Below are positions 48,073-58,973 of a DNA stretch of 64,000 nucleotides, piece after piece. The translations under genes and the position numbers were made by a program. Origin of the DNA: VGBO01 sp964453335 (GTDB lineage: Bacteria; Actinomycetota; Acidimicrobiia; Acidimicrobiales; CAIXPF01); contig CAYVOK010000004.1 of assembly GCA_964453335.1 (NCBI GenBank), positions 1 through 64,000 of the forward strand, in the 5' to 3' direction. The notes beneath the pieces are model-generated. The model searched no databases and had not been told where the DNA came from. It worked only from the letters and a program-made list of their open reading frames with translations. Every line of letters begins with the position of its first letter. Within the stretch, counting starts at the first letter, position 1.

Positions 48073-49745
48073 CGAGCCCGAGGTTCAGCATTCTCACGCC
48101 CGTTTTCAACCCTCCGCTCGACGCGTTCCGATCGTGTGCGGCGTCGGTACTCGCGCAGACCGCAACCAATTGGGAGTGGGTGCTGGTCGACGACCGGTCG
48201 ACCGACCCGGCCGTTGGTGCGATGCTCGCGGAACTCGCTGTCGACGAGCGTGTCACGGTGATCCACCGAGCAGAGAACGGCGGGATCGTCGCTGCGACGA
48301 ACGACGCGCTGCACGCGGCCACAGGTACCTTCGTCGCGTTCCTCGACCACGACGACGCGCTCACCCCGGATGCACTCGACATCGTCGACGAGGTCCTGAC
48401 CGCGGACGACGAGGTCGACTACGTGTACTCCGACGAGGACAAGATCGGCCTCGACGGCGTGCACTGCGATCGCTTCCGCAAGCCGGCATGGTCGCCGGAG
48501 CGGCTGCGGGCGCAGAACTACTGCTGCCATCTCTCGGTGATGCGTCGATCGCTCGTCGTAGAGCTCGGAGGGCTGCGCAGCGGTTTCGACGGCGCACAGG
48601 ACTGGGATCTCACACTGCGGGTGACCGAGGTCGCCAGGGCGATTGCACACATCCCGCACGTGCTCTACCACTGGCGCATGGTGATCGGTTCCGTGGCGAC
48701 CGACATCGAGTACAAGCCGTATGCCCTCGAGGCCGGACGCCGGGCTGTCGCAGAACACCTCCAACGAGTCGGGATCGAGGCAGACGTCGCGGTCACCGAG
48801 CACCTCTACGTCGACGTCCGCCGCAGACTCACGACCCGACCGAAGGTCAGCATCATCATTCCGACGAACGCTTCTCGGAAGCGGATCTGGGGGCAGGACG
48901 TCGTCCTCGTCGAACAGTGCGTCGCGTCGATCGCGCAACGGTCCACCTACGAGGACTACGAGATCCTCGTCGTGCACGACATGGTCGACGAGTCCGTCCT
49001 CGCACGCCTCGAGGCACTCGCCCCAGGGCGGATCGTGGCCGTGCCCTACGACCGGCCGTTCAACTTCTCCGAGAAGATCAATCTCGGGGCGCTCCACAGC
49101 AGGGGGGATCGCCTCTTGCTCCTCAACGACGACACGCTCGTCATCACCCCGGACTGGATCGAGGTACTCGCAGCCCATCTCGAGGCATCCGACGTCGGGA
49201 TGGTCGGTCCGAAACTCCTATTGGCGGACGGCCGCATCCAGAGTGCAGGGCACTATTTCAGGTTCGGTGCCCACCACGTCGCCGGCGAGCTCGCCGGCGA
49301 CGATCCCGGGCCGTTCGGCTGCCTCACGTTCCCCTCCGAACGCACCGGACTGACGATGGCCTGCGTGATGGTGCCACGTGCCCTGTTCTCCGCCGTCGGT
49401 GGACTTGCGACCGAACTTCCCGGTGCGTTCAACGACATCGACTTCGGGAACAAGCTCGTCGAGTACGGGTACCGCCTCATCTGGACGCCGCACGCATCGC
49501 TCTACCACTTCGAGTCGCTGAGCAGGGATCCGACCGTCCCGAAGGAACACATCGTCCGGATCTACCAGAGGTGGGGTCACCTCCTCGACGCACCCGACCG
49601 GTATCTGCCGTGGTTCTCCTACCAGGTGAACGGCCTCGCCTACGTCGACGACGAGCGGCTCCTCGCGACCGTCCTCGACTCGGCGCACCACGAATCGATT
49701 CCTGGACTCGGTGAGATCTCTGCGGACAGGTTGCCGAACGACTGA
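48069..49745 (+). CDS. Glycosyltransferase with two GT2 domains
   Basis: A 558-residue enzyme. Domain 1 (about 5-250) starts PRFSILTPVFNP and has FLDHDDAL as its DXD motif and YVYSDEDKI. Domain 2 (about 255-558) starts KVSIIIPTN, with DRPFNFSEKINLGA, LLLNDDTLV as its DXD, and FNDIDFGNKL near the end. Two tandem GT-A domains with these motifs resemble bifunctional rhamnosyl/galactosyl transferases that build repeating glycans. The ATG at 48069 is taken from the overlap with the coiled-coil gene. It is the last gene of the cluster. Confidence 0.88.
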   Translation: MTSPRFSILTPVFNPPLDAFRSCAASVLAQTATNWEWVLVDDRSTDPAVGAMLAELAVDERVTVIHRAENGGIVAATNDALHAATGTFVAFLDHDDALTPDALDIVDEVLTADDEVDYVYSDEDKIGLDGVHCDRFRKPAWSPERLRAQNYCCHLSVMRRSLVVELGGLRSGFDGAQDWDLTLRVTEVARAIAHIPHVLYHWRMVIGSVATDIEYKPYALEAGRRAVAEHLQRVGIEADVAVTEHLYVDVRRRLTTRPKVSIIIPTNASRKRIWGQDVVLVEQCVASIAQRSTYEDYEILVVHDMVDESVLARLEALAPGRIVAVPYDRPFNFSEKINLGALHSRGDRLLLLNDDTLVITPDWIEVLAAHLEASDVGMVGPKLLLADGRIQSAGHYFRFGAHHVAGELAGDDPGPFGCLTFPSERTGLTMACVMVPRALFSAVGGLATELPGAFNDIDFGNKLVEYGYRLIWTPHASLYHFESLSRDPTVPKEHIVRIYQRWGHLLDAPDRYLPWFSYQVNGLAYVDDERLLATVLDSAHHESIPGLGEISADRLPND

Positions 49746-49788
49746 GCGGGGCGAGCCGCCGACCACACAGCCGACCCGTCGAGCCCGA

Positions 49789-49810
49789 ACGCAGCGCGGA
49801 CGCGCTGCGT
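49789..49810. promoter_or_regulatory. Perfect 10-bp palindrome at the aceE promoter (operator candidate)
   Basis: ACGCAGCGCG-GA-CGCGCTGCGT, ten base pairs in each arm around a two-base centre. It abuts and shares one base with the aceE -10 hexamer at 49810-49815, covering the expected -35 and spacer. A bound repressor would block RNA polymerase. It could alternatively act as a stem terminating the upstream gene. Confidence 0.6.
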
Positions 49811-49815
49811 AGCAT
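49810..49815 (+). promoter_or_regulatory. Leaderless -10 element of aceE
   Basis: TAGCAT with 7 nt to the GTG at 49823. The ATG at 49814 lies inside the hexamer, so the GTG is preferred. Confidence 0.55.
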
Positions 49816-49822
49816 GGCTCCC

Positions 49823-52560
<2,738 letters not shown>

Positions 52561-52567
<7 letters not shown>

Positions 52568-53349
52568 GCGAGCGGTGCGAAGTTCGGCAGGCGGTTCTCG
52601 AGGAAGCTCGAGACGCCCTCCTTGAAGTCGTTCTGCTTCAAGGAGTGCTTCATCGCCCCGTCGGCCATCTCGTTCGACTCGGCCATCACCTGTTGCAGGC
52701 CGTGCCAGACCTGGCGCTTCATGACCGCCATCGACGACGGCGACACCCGCTCGACGAGCTCCTTCGCGTACGCCCGCACGTCGTCCATCAGCGAGTCGGC
52801 GGTCGACACGAAGTTGACGAACCCCATCCGGTGCGCCTCCTCGGTGAGGATCACGCGACCCGACATGAGCAGGTCGAGGGCGTTCGACGGGCCCACGAGC
52901 CGCGGGAGCACCCAGCCGATGCCGTGTTCGGCGATGAGACCCCGACGGGCGAACGCGGTCGTGAACTTCGCACCGCCGACTGCGAACCGGATGTCGGCCA
53001 TCGACGCCTGGACCATGCCGAGCCCGGCGCACGACCCGTTGATCGCCGCGATGACCGGCTTCGGGATCGACAGCGTGTACGTCTGGTGCTCGTCCCGCAG
53101 CTTCGTGCCCGACTCGACACCGCCGCGGGATCCGATGCCCTGCAGCATGTCCATGTCGGCGCCCGAGCAGAACCCGCGGCCGGCACCGGTGATCACGATC
53201 ACCTTCACCGCGCCGTCGGCGGCCGCCGCGTCGAGATAGGTCCAGAAGTGATGGCCGAGCTCCGCCGTCCACGAGTTCAGCTTCTCGGGCCGGTTCAGCG
53301 TGATCGTCGCGATCCCGTCGGACACGTCGTAGAGCACCACGTCGGACAT
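52561..53349 (-). CDS. Enoyl-CoA hydratase/isomerase (crotonase family)
   Basis: A 262-residue crotonase. FCSGADMDML and NGSCAGLGMVQASMADIRFA form the oxyanion elements, and RRGLIAEHGIGWVLPRLVG holds the catalytic Glu region. The open frame reaches 53676, but the ATG at 53349 has GGAGGG 6 nt upstream. It ends inside the aceE stop on the other strand. Reaction and substrate are unknown. Confidence 0.9.
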
Positions 53350-53418
53350 CTGCCACCCTCCGTCGAACGCCGTCGACCCCCGTCGACGAAGCGACCACAA
53401 CCCTACCGGAGTGGCCCG

Positions 53419-53424
53419 TAGGGT
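53419..53424 (+). promoter_or_regulatory. Leaderless -10 element of the PrmA-like gene
   Basis: TAGGGT with 7 nt to the GTG at 53432, the same geometry as the P450 promoter at 59907. Confidence 0.6.
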
Positions 53425-53431
53425 TCTCCCC

Positions 53432-54271
53432 GTGACCGACGTCCCCGCAACGGCCGACGACGACCGCCCCGTGCTCCTCACCGTCGAGGTCACCGCGGCC
53501 ACCACAGAGCTCGTCGCCGACGTCCTGTGGGAACACGGCAGCACCGGGATGGAGGAACGCACCGATCGCATCGTCGCCGGGTTCGCGAACCGACCCGGGG
53601 CCGCGGCCGCGGCGGCTGCGCTCGTCGAACGCGGCCTCGCCGAACCCGGGCCCCCCGTCGACGTGAACGACGACACGTGGCTCGACGGCTGGCGCGCCTA
53701 CGCACGCGCCCACCGGGCCGGCACGCGGATCGTGCTGCAACCGACGTGGGTCGACCCGGTCCCCCTCGACGACGGTGACGTCGTCGTGCTGCTCGACCCG
53801 GGACGGGCGTTCGGCAGCGGGGCCCACGCGACGACCCGCCTCGTGCTCGCACGGCTCGAGGCACACGTCACGCCGACGACGACGGTGCTCGATCTCGGCT
53901 GCGGCAGTGGGGTGCTCACCGTCGCGGCGGCCCTGCTCGGCGCAGCCGACGTCGCAGCCGTCGACATCGACCCGGCGGCGCTGCACGCCACCGCCGAGAA
54001 CGCCGCACGCAACCGCGTGGCGTGCGAGGTACACGCGGACATCACCGCCGTCGCCGGACGGCGCTTCGACGTCGTCGCGGCGAACATCGGCGCGAACACG
54101 CTCGTCGAGCTCGAACCGGCGCTGCGACCCCACGACCTGGTGATCCTCGCCGGATTCCTCGCCTTCCGCGAGCCCGACGTCGCAGCCGCGTACGCCGAAC
54201 GACCGCTCCTCGACCGCAGCGTCGAGGACGACTGGGTGTGCCTCACCTACGGACCCCGCGCCGCGAACTGA
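53432..54271 (+). CDS. prmA: PrmA-like protein methyltransferase (ribosomal protein L11 methyltransferase family)
   Basis: A 279-residue methyltransferase. The PrmA signature DPGRAFGSGAHATTRLVL precedes SAM motif I, VLDLGCGSGVLTVAAALLGA, and AVDIDPAAL. The Asn motif of motif IV reads AANIGANTL. The N-terminal substrate-recognition domain is about 100 residues. PrmA trimethylates ribosomal protein L11, but the family also has other targets. The frame opens at 53411, but the leaderless -10 supports GTG at 53432. Confidence 0.88.
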   Translation: MTDVPATADDDRPVLLTVEVTAATTELVADVLWEHGSTGMEERTDRIVAGFANRPGAAAAAAALVERGLAEPGPPVDVNDDTWLDGWRAYARAHRAGTRIVLQPTWVDPVPLDDGDVVVLLDPGRAFGSGAHATTRLVLARLEAHVTPTTTVLDLGCGSGVLTVAAALLGAADVAAVDIDPAALHATAENAARNRVACEVHADITAVAGRRFDVVAANIGANTLVELEPALRPHDLVILAGFLAFREPDVAAAYAERPLLDRSVEDDWVCLTYGPRAAN

Positions 54272-54281
54272 CGGCCCAGGG

Positions 54282-54309
54282 TTGCGCTAGGGGCGCAGGC
54301 GTGTAGCTT
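54282..54309 (+). promoter_or_regulatory. -35/-10 promoter of the AdoMet decarboxylase-spermidine synthase gene
   Basis: TTGCGC at 54282-54287 and TAGCTT at 54304-54309, with a 16-nt spacer, resemble a standard sigma-70-type pair. The predicted leader is about 57 nt. Confidence 0.5.
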
Positions 54310-54325
54310 GTCCGTTCTTGCGCTC

Positions 54326-54353
54326 CGTGCCGGATCTCCCGGGCTGGGGCACG
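54326..54353 (+). promoter_or_regulatory. Leader hairpin upstream of the polyamine fusion gene
   Basis: CGTGCC at 54326-54331 pairs with GGCACG at 54348-54353, with CCCGGG in the loop. It lies between the promoter and the ribosome-binding site (AGGGAG) of the fusion gene and could control its expression. Confidence 0.35.
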
Positions 54354-54372
54354 CACAGGGAGCGGGTGATAG

Positions 54373-55563
54373 TTGGCAGATCTCACCACGGGTGCACTCG
54401 GTCAGCACACGATCTGCGAGTTCTGGGGTGCGAAGAACCTCGACTCGCCGGAATTGACCGACCGGGCCTTTCGCGAGGCCGTTTCCGTCGGGGGAGCGAC
54501 GCTCATCGAGCTGGTGGTCCACCAGTTCGCCCCGCAGGGAGTTTCCGCCGTGGCGGTGATTGCCGAGAGTCACCTCTCGATCCACACGTGGCCCGAACTG
54601 GGTTACGCGGCGATCGACTACTTCACGTGTGGTGACCACGTCGATGTCGACGGCATCTTCGAGGTACTGCGCAAGGCGTACGAGCCCGAGCGGATCGTGA
54701 GGCACCAGATGGTCCGAGGCACCACCCCCGAGAGCGCCGCGCTCGCCACGTTCCAGGAGCAGGAACCGAAGAGCCCCTCCAGCGCCACGTACCCGATGGC
54801 CCGAGTGCTCGAGCAGCGGAAGACGCAGTTCCAGGACCTGCTGCTCTTCGAACACCCCACCGCAGGCAAGATCCTCACCCTCGACGGGATCGTGCAGCTC
54901 ACCGACGTCGACACGTACGTGTACCACGAGGTGCTCACCCATCCGGCGTTGTGCGCCCACCCGAACCCGCGCACCGTCGCGGTCGTCGGCGGTGGTGACG
55001 CGTTCATCGTCGCCGAGGCACTGAAGCACCCGACGGTGGAGAAGGTCGTCCTTCTCGAACTCGACGAGGACGTCATCGAGACGGCTCGCAAGCACTACCC
55101 CGTCGCCGCCGCAGCGCTCGCCGACCCGCGGGTCGACGTGCGCCCCGCCGACGCGTTCGAGTCGATCGCTGCGTTCGACGACGAGCTCGATGCGATCCTC
55201 GTCGACCTGACCGACCCGATCGGCCAGGCCGCGCGACTCTTCGAGGACCCGTTCTACGAGAAGTGCGAACGGGCGCTCCGGGCCGACGGGATCCTCGTCG
55301 CACAGACGGAGTCGGTGCACTTCCACCCGAACACCGTCCGGTCGTGCTTCGAGACGATCTCGCGCCGGTTCCCGCGCACCGAGATGCTCTGGGGCTCGAT
55401 CGCCACCTATCCGGGTTCGTTCTGGACGTTCGCGATGGCGACGAAGGGTCTCGACCCGACGATCGCACGCAGCGCCCCGCAGCTCGACACCCGCCTGTAC
55501 CATCCCGACGCGCACAGCTGGTTCTTCGTGCCGGCGCCGGTGCGGGCCAAGCTCCTCGCCTGA
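54373..55563 (+). CDS. Fused S-adenosylmethionine decarboxylase and spermidine synthase
   Basis: A 396-residue single polypeptide. Residues 1-130 are a class 1B AdoMet decarboxylase: AESHLSIHTWPE contains the self-cleavage Glu65-Ser66 (the serine becomes pyruvoyl), with His71 and Cys86 (FTCGD). Residues about 140-396 are spermidine synthase: YHEVLTHPAL, VVGGGDAF (the family has GGGDGG), LLELDEDVIE and the catalytic-region Asp in VDLTDPIG. The first domain makes decarboxylated SAM for the second. It starts with TTG. Fusions of this kind are known in scattered bacteria. Confidence 0.92.
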   Translation: MADLTTGALGQHTICEFWGAKNLDSPELTDRAFREAVSVGGATLIELVVHQFAPQGVSAVAVIAESHLSIHTWPELGYAAIDYFTCGDHVDVDGIFEVLRKAYEPERIVRHQMVRGTTPESAALATFQEQEPKSPSSATYPMARVLEQRKTQFQDLLLFEHPTAGKILTLDGIVQLTDVDTYVYHEVLTHPALCAHPNPRTVAVVGGGDAFIVAEALKHPTVEKVVLLELDEDVIETARKHYPVAAAALADPRVDVRPADAFESIAAFDDELDAILVDLTDPIGQAARLFEDPFYEKCERALRADGILVAQTESVHFHPNTVRSCFETISRRFPRTEMLWGSIATYPGSFWTFAMATKGLDPTIARSAPQLDTRLYHPDAHSWFFVPAPVRAKLLA

Positions 55564-55605
55564 CCCGGCCACCGCCTCCCGCACGAGACGCGTGGGGGAG
55601 GCGGC

Positions 55606-56802
55606 ATGGCAGGACCACTCGAGGGCATCAAGGTCGTCGAAGCGGGCCTCTGGCTCGCCGGACCGGCCTGCGCGGCGATCCTCGCCGACTGGGGTGCCGA
55701 CGTCGTCAAGCTCGAACCCACCTCCGGTGACCCCTTCCGCGGATTCGCGTGGAACTGGGACGGACGGATGAACCCGCCGTTCGAGCTCGACAACCGCGGC
55801 AAGCGCTCCGTCGCCGTGGACCTCGCACACGACGAGGGGCGCCGGATCGCTCACGACCTGCTCGCCGACGCCGACGTGTTCGTCACGAACTACCGCCCGG
55901 GTGGCCTCGCCCGCCTCGGCCTCGACTGGGCGAGCGTGCACACCCACAACCCGCGCCTCGTCTACGCGAGCATCACCGGGTACGGGCTCCGCAGCCCCGA
56001 CGCCGACCGCGCCGCGTACGACATGGGGGCGTTCTGGTCTCGGGCCGGCGTCGCCGCGTCGCTCACCCTTCCCGGCGCCGCACCCCCGTACCAGCGCGGC
56101 GGGATGGGAGACCACATGACCGGCCTCGCCGCCGCCGGGGGGATCTGCGCCGCGCTCGTCCGGCGCGGGACGACGGGGACCGGCGAGCTCGTCGAGACCT
56201 CGCTGCTGCGGGCCGGGATGTACCTGCTCGGCACCGACGTGAACATCAACGCCCGCACCGGTGCACCGACGGTGCCGGCGTCGGTCCGCGCCGCGGTGAA
56301 CCCGCTGCTGTCCGGCTACGAGTGCGCCGACGGCACCTGGGTGTGGTTGCTCTGTCTCGAAGGCGACCGCCACTGGCCGAACGTCGCCGTGGCGCTCGAC
56401 CTCCTCGACGTGCTCGACGACCCACGGTTCGTCGACATGGCGGGCCGACGCGACAACTCCGCCGAGGTCACCGCAACGATCCAGTCCGCGTTCCTGCGAC
56501 GCACCCGCGCCGAGTGGGCACCGATCCTCGACGAGGCGGGCGTGTGGTGGGCGCCGGTGCAGCACACCCACGACCTGCTCGACGACCCCGTCGCCGAGGC
56601 AGCCGGCGGGTTCGTCGAGGTGCCGCTCGCCGACGGCACGACCGCCCGCATGGTGGCGTCACCCGTCGACTTCGACGGACAGCCCTCCGCGCCCGGCCGC
56701 GCCACGCCGGAACTCGGCGCCGACACCGACGCCGTGCTCGCCGAACTCGGACGTGACCCCGCGACGATCGACGAACTCAGGCGGGCCGGGGTGATCCGCT
56801 GA
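55606..56802 (+). CDS. CaiB/BaiF-family CoA transferase
   Basis: A 398-residue class III CoA transferase. LEGIKVVEAGLWLAGPACAAILADWGADVVKLE is the N-terminal fold, and the catalytic Asp is at 139 in AAYDMGAFW. It transfers CoA between carboxylic acids. The ribosome-binding site GGGGGAGG is strong. The 3' end overlaps the convergent MFS gene by 26 bp. The acyl substrate is unknown; neighbours suggest lipid, steroid or terpenoid breakdown. Confidence 0.9.
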   Translation: MAGPLEGIKVVEAGLWLAGPACAAILADWGADVVKLEPTSGDPFRGFAWNWDGRMNPPFELDNRGKRSVAVDLAHDEGRRIAHDLLADADVFVTNYRPGGLARLGLDWASVHTHNPRLVYASITGYGLRSPDADRAAYDMGAFWSRAGVAASLTLPGAAPPYQRGGMGDHMTGLAAAGGICAALVRRGTTGTGELVETSLLRAGMYLLGTDVNINARTGAPTVPASVRAAVNPLLSGYECADGTWVWLLCLEGDRHWPNVAVALDLLDVLDDPRFVDMAGRRDNSAEVTATIQSAFLRRTRAEWAPILDEAGVWWAPVQHTHDLLDDPVAEAAGGFVEVPLADGTTARMVASPVDFDGQPSAPGRATPELGADTDAVLAELGRDPATIDELRRAGVIR

Positions 56803-58039
56803 GCGAGTTCGTGCGCAGCATGTACAGCGCGAACGCGGCGAGCACACCCGCTGCGATCGTCGCCCCGTTCGCCAGCCAGTGGTAGCCCCACGCGACCTTC
56901 ACGAAGCCCGACGCGAACCCCGCCGAACCACCGAGCAGCGACATCAACAGGTCGGCCGAACCCTGCACGCCGACACGCTCCTCGGTCGGCACCGACTCGG
57001 TGAGCAGCGCGCTCCCCGCGATGATGCCGACGTTCCACCCGAGACCGAGCAGGAACAACCCGACGAAGATGAGCGACGGCTGGTATCCCGCCACGACCGC
57101 GGTGATCGTGCCCGCGGCGAGGATCACCCCGGAGGCGAACGCCGAGGGCACCCGCCCGCACCGGTCGACGAGTCGACCGATGAACGGCGACAGGCCGTAC
57201 ATCCCGACGATGTGCAACGCAATGACGAACGCCGACAGATCGGCGTGCTGGTGGTCCTTCATGTGCAGCGGCGTCATCGTCATCACCGCCACCATCGACG
57301 CCTGCGACACCACGTTCGTGACGAGGGCGAGGCGCGCCATCGGGTAGGACCAGATCACCCGCAGGGACCGACCGAGCTGCGCGAACATCCGCACCCGCGC
57401 ACCGCCGGTCGGGTCGAGCCCTCCCGCGACGACGAGCGGGTCGGGCCGCAGCCGCACCGAGATGTTGACCGCGGCGAGACCGAAGAAGATCGCCGAGAAC
57501 ACGAACGGTCCGACGAGCCGGTCGAGACCGATCGCCATACCGAACGCCTTCTCCGGCGGTGACAGGCTCGGCCCGAACACGGCACCGAGGGTGCCGACCC
57601 AGACCACCGTCGAGATGGCCCGGGCGCGACGATCCGGTTCGGCGAGGTCGGCGGCGACGTAGCGGCCCTGCAGGTTCGACGCCTGACCGGAACCGAACAG
57701 GAACATGCCGACGATCAGCAGCGGCAACGACCGCAACTGCCCCGCGACCACGGCGACCGCAGCGCCGGTCATCCCCACGAGGTACCCGAGCTGCAAGCCC
57801 GGACGGCGCCCACGGCGGCGCATCATCCGACTCAACGGCACCGACGCGAACGCCGAACCGAGCGTCAGCATCGCCGACGCGACGCCAGCGATGCGGTCGC
57901 TCTCGTAGATGTCGGAGGCGAGCAGACCCGCGACGGCGAAGGCGGAGCTCACCGACGCACCGCCGAGCACCTGCCCGGTCATGAGAGTTGCGATGGTCCG
58001 GCGCTGCACCGCCGGACGGTCGACCGTCGTCGCCGTCAC
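56777..58039 (-). CDS. Major facilitator superfamily transporter
   Basis: A 420-residue MFS permease with 12 predicted helices. The motif-A-like basic loop after helix 2 is SRMMRRRGRRPGLQLG and the equivalent after helix 8 is GRLVDRCGRVPSAFAS. Its substrate is unknown. The GTG at 58039 is chosen since it overlaps the LLM gene stop by 4 nt (GTGA); the open frame reaches 58069. It probably serves the same pathway as the LLM enzyme, but direction of transport cannot be told. Confidence 0.88.
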   Translation of the reverse strand: MTATTVDRPAVQRRTIATLMTGQVLGGASVSSAFAVAGLLASDIYESDRIAGVASAMLTLGSAFASVPLSRMMRRRGRRPGLQLGYLVGMTGAAVAVVAGQLRSLPLLIVGMFLFGSGQASNLQGRYVAADLAEPDRRARAISTVVWVGTLGAVFGPSLSPPEKAFGMAIGLDRLVGPFVFSAIFFGLAAVNISVRLRPDPLVVAGGLDPTGGARVRMFAQLGRSLRVIWSYPMARLALVTNVVSQASMVAVMTMTPLHMKDHQHADLSAFVIALHIVGMYGLSPFIGRLVDRCGRVPSAFASGVILAAGTITAVVAGYQPSLIFVGLFLLGLGWNVGIIAGSALLTESVPTEERVGVQGSADLLMSLLGGSAGFASGFVKVAWGYHWLANGATIAAGVLAAFALYMLRTNSLSGSPRPA

Positions 58040-58890
58040 GCGAACGGCTCGACGAGCTCGCGACCCCACGCCTCGATCTGTTCGATCGACGCCGCCGGCA
58101 CGATCATGCGGTGCACCCCGATCTCGATGAGGCGCTCCACGTACCCCGGGTCGGTCTTCCCACCGGTCGTGAACTCGATCGCCTCCGGGTCACGCCCGTG
58201 CGCGGCCGCGGTCTCCTTCACGAGCGAGAAGAGCTCGGCGAGCTCGCGGGGCTTGCCGCGCCCGGGGAAGAACCCGTCGCCGAGCCGCCCGGCACGCCGT
58301 GCCGCCGCCTCGGTGTGGCCGCCGACGATGAGCGGCACCGTGCCGTTCGCCGGGCGGGGGCGGCTGTACACGTTCTCGAAGTCGAAGAACTTGCCGTGGT
58401 GCTCGGCGGTCCCCTCCGCCTCCCACAACGCCTTCATCGCACGCATGGCGTCGTCGGTGCGGGCGCCCCGCTCACGGAACGGCACACCGAGCGCCCGGAA
58501 CTCCTCCTCGAGCCACCCGACCCCGATACCGAGCGACATCCGACCGCCGCTCATCGCGTCGAGGGTCGCGACCTCCTTCGCGAGCACACCCGGGTTGCGC
58601 TGCGGGAGGATCATCACGCCCGTCGCGAGCCGGATCGTCGAGGTGACGGCTGCGACCCACGACAGCCAGATCAGCGGATCCGGGATGGACACGTCCTCCG
58701 CGCCCCCGCCGAGCGGCATCTTGCCGCTCTCGTCGTAGGGGTAGGTCGACTGATAGCCCTTCGGGACGAGCACGTGCTCGACCGCCCAGATCGACTCGAA
58801 CCCGGCGCCCTCGGCTGCCTTCGCGAGCTCGGTCGCACCACGACCGGTCGCGTAGTCGCCGAGATTGGCGAACATCACGCCGAACTTCAT
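58036..58890 (-). CDS. LLM-class F420-dependent oxidoreductase
   Basis: A 284-residue luciferase-like protein. MKFGVMFANLGDYATG, ESIWAVEHVLVPKGYQSTYPY, IRLATGVMILPQRNPGVLAKEVATLDAMSGGRMSLGIGVGWLEEEF are the family pattern. It resembles the TIGR-type F420 enzymes of mycobacteria. Start ATG 58890 begins the canonical N-terminus; a GTG at 58899 with GGGGG 5 nt upstream is possible. It is translationally coupled to the MFS gene. Confidence 0.9.
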   Translation of the reverse strand: MKFGVMFANLGDYATGRGATELAKAAEGAGFESIWAVEHVLVPKGYQSTYPYDESGKMPLGGGAEDVSIPDPLIWLSWVAAVTSTIRLATGVMILPQRNPGVLAKEVATLDAMSGGRMSLGIGVGWLEEEFRALGVPFRERGARTDDAMRAMKALWEAEGTAEHHGKFFDFENVYSRPRPANGTVPLIVGGHTEAAARRAGRLGDGFFPGRGKPRELAELFSLVKETAAAHGRDPEAIEFTTGGKTDPGYVERLIEIGVHRMIVPAASIEQIEAWGRELVEPFA

Positions 58891-58973
58891 CCTCGCCACA
58901 TCGACCCCCCGGCCCACCCGTCGCTCGACCGGCGACGGACCGCCGCATCGTACCCGGGCGCGCCGGGCGCGGC

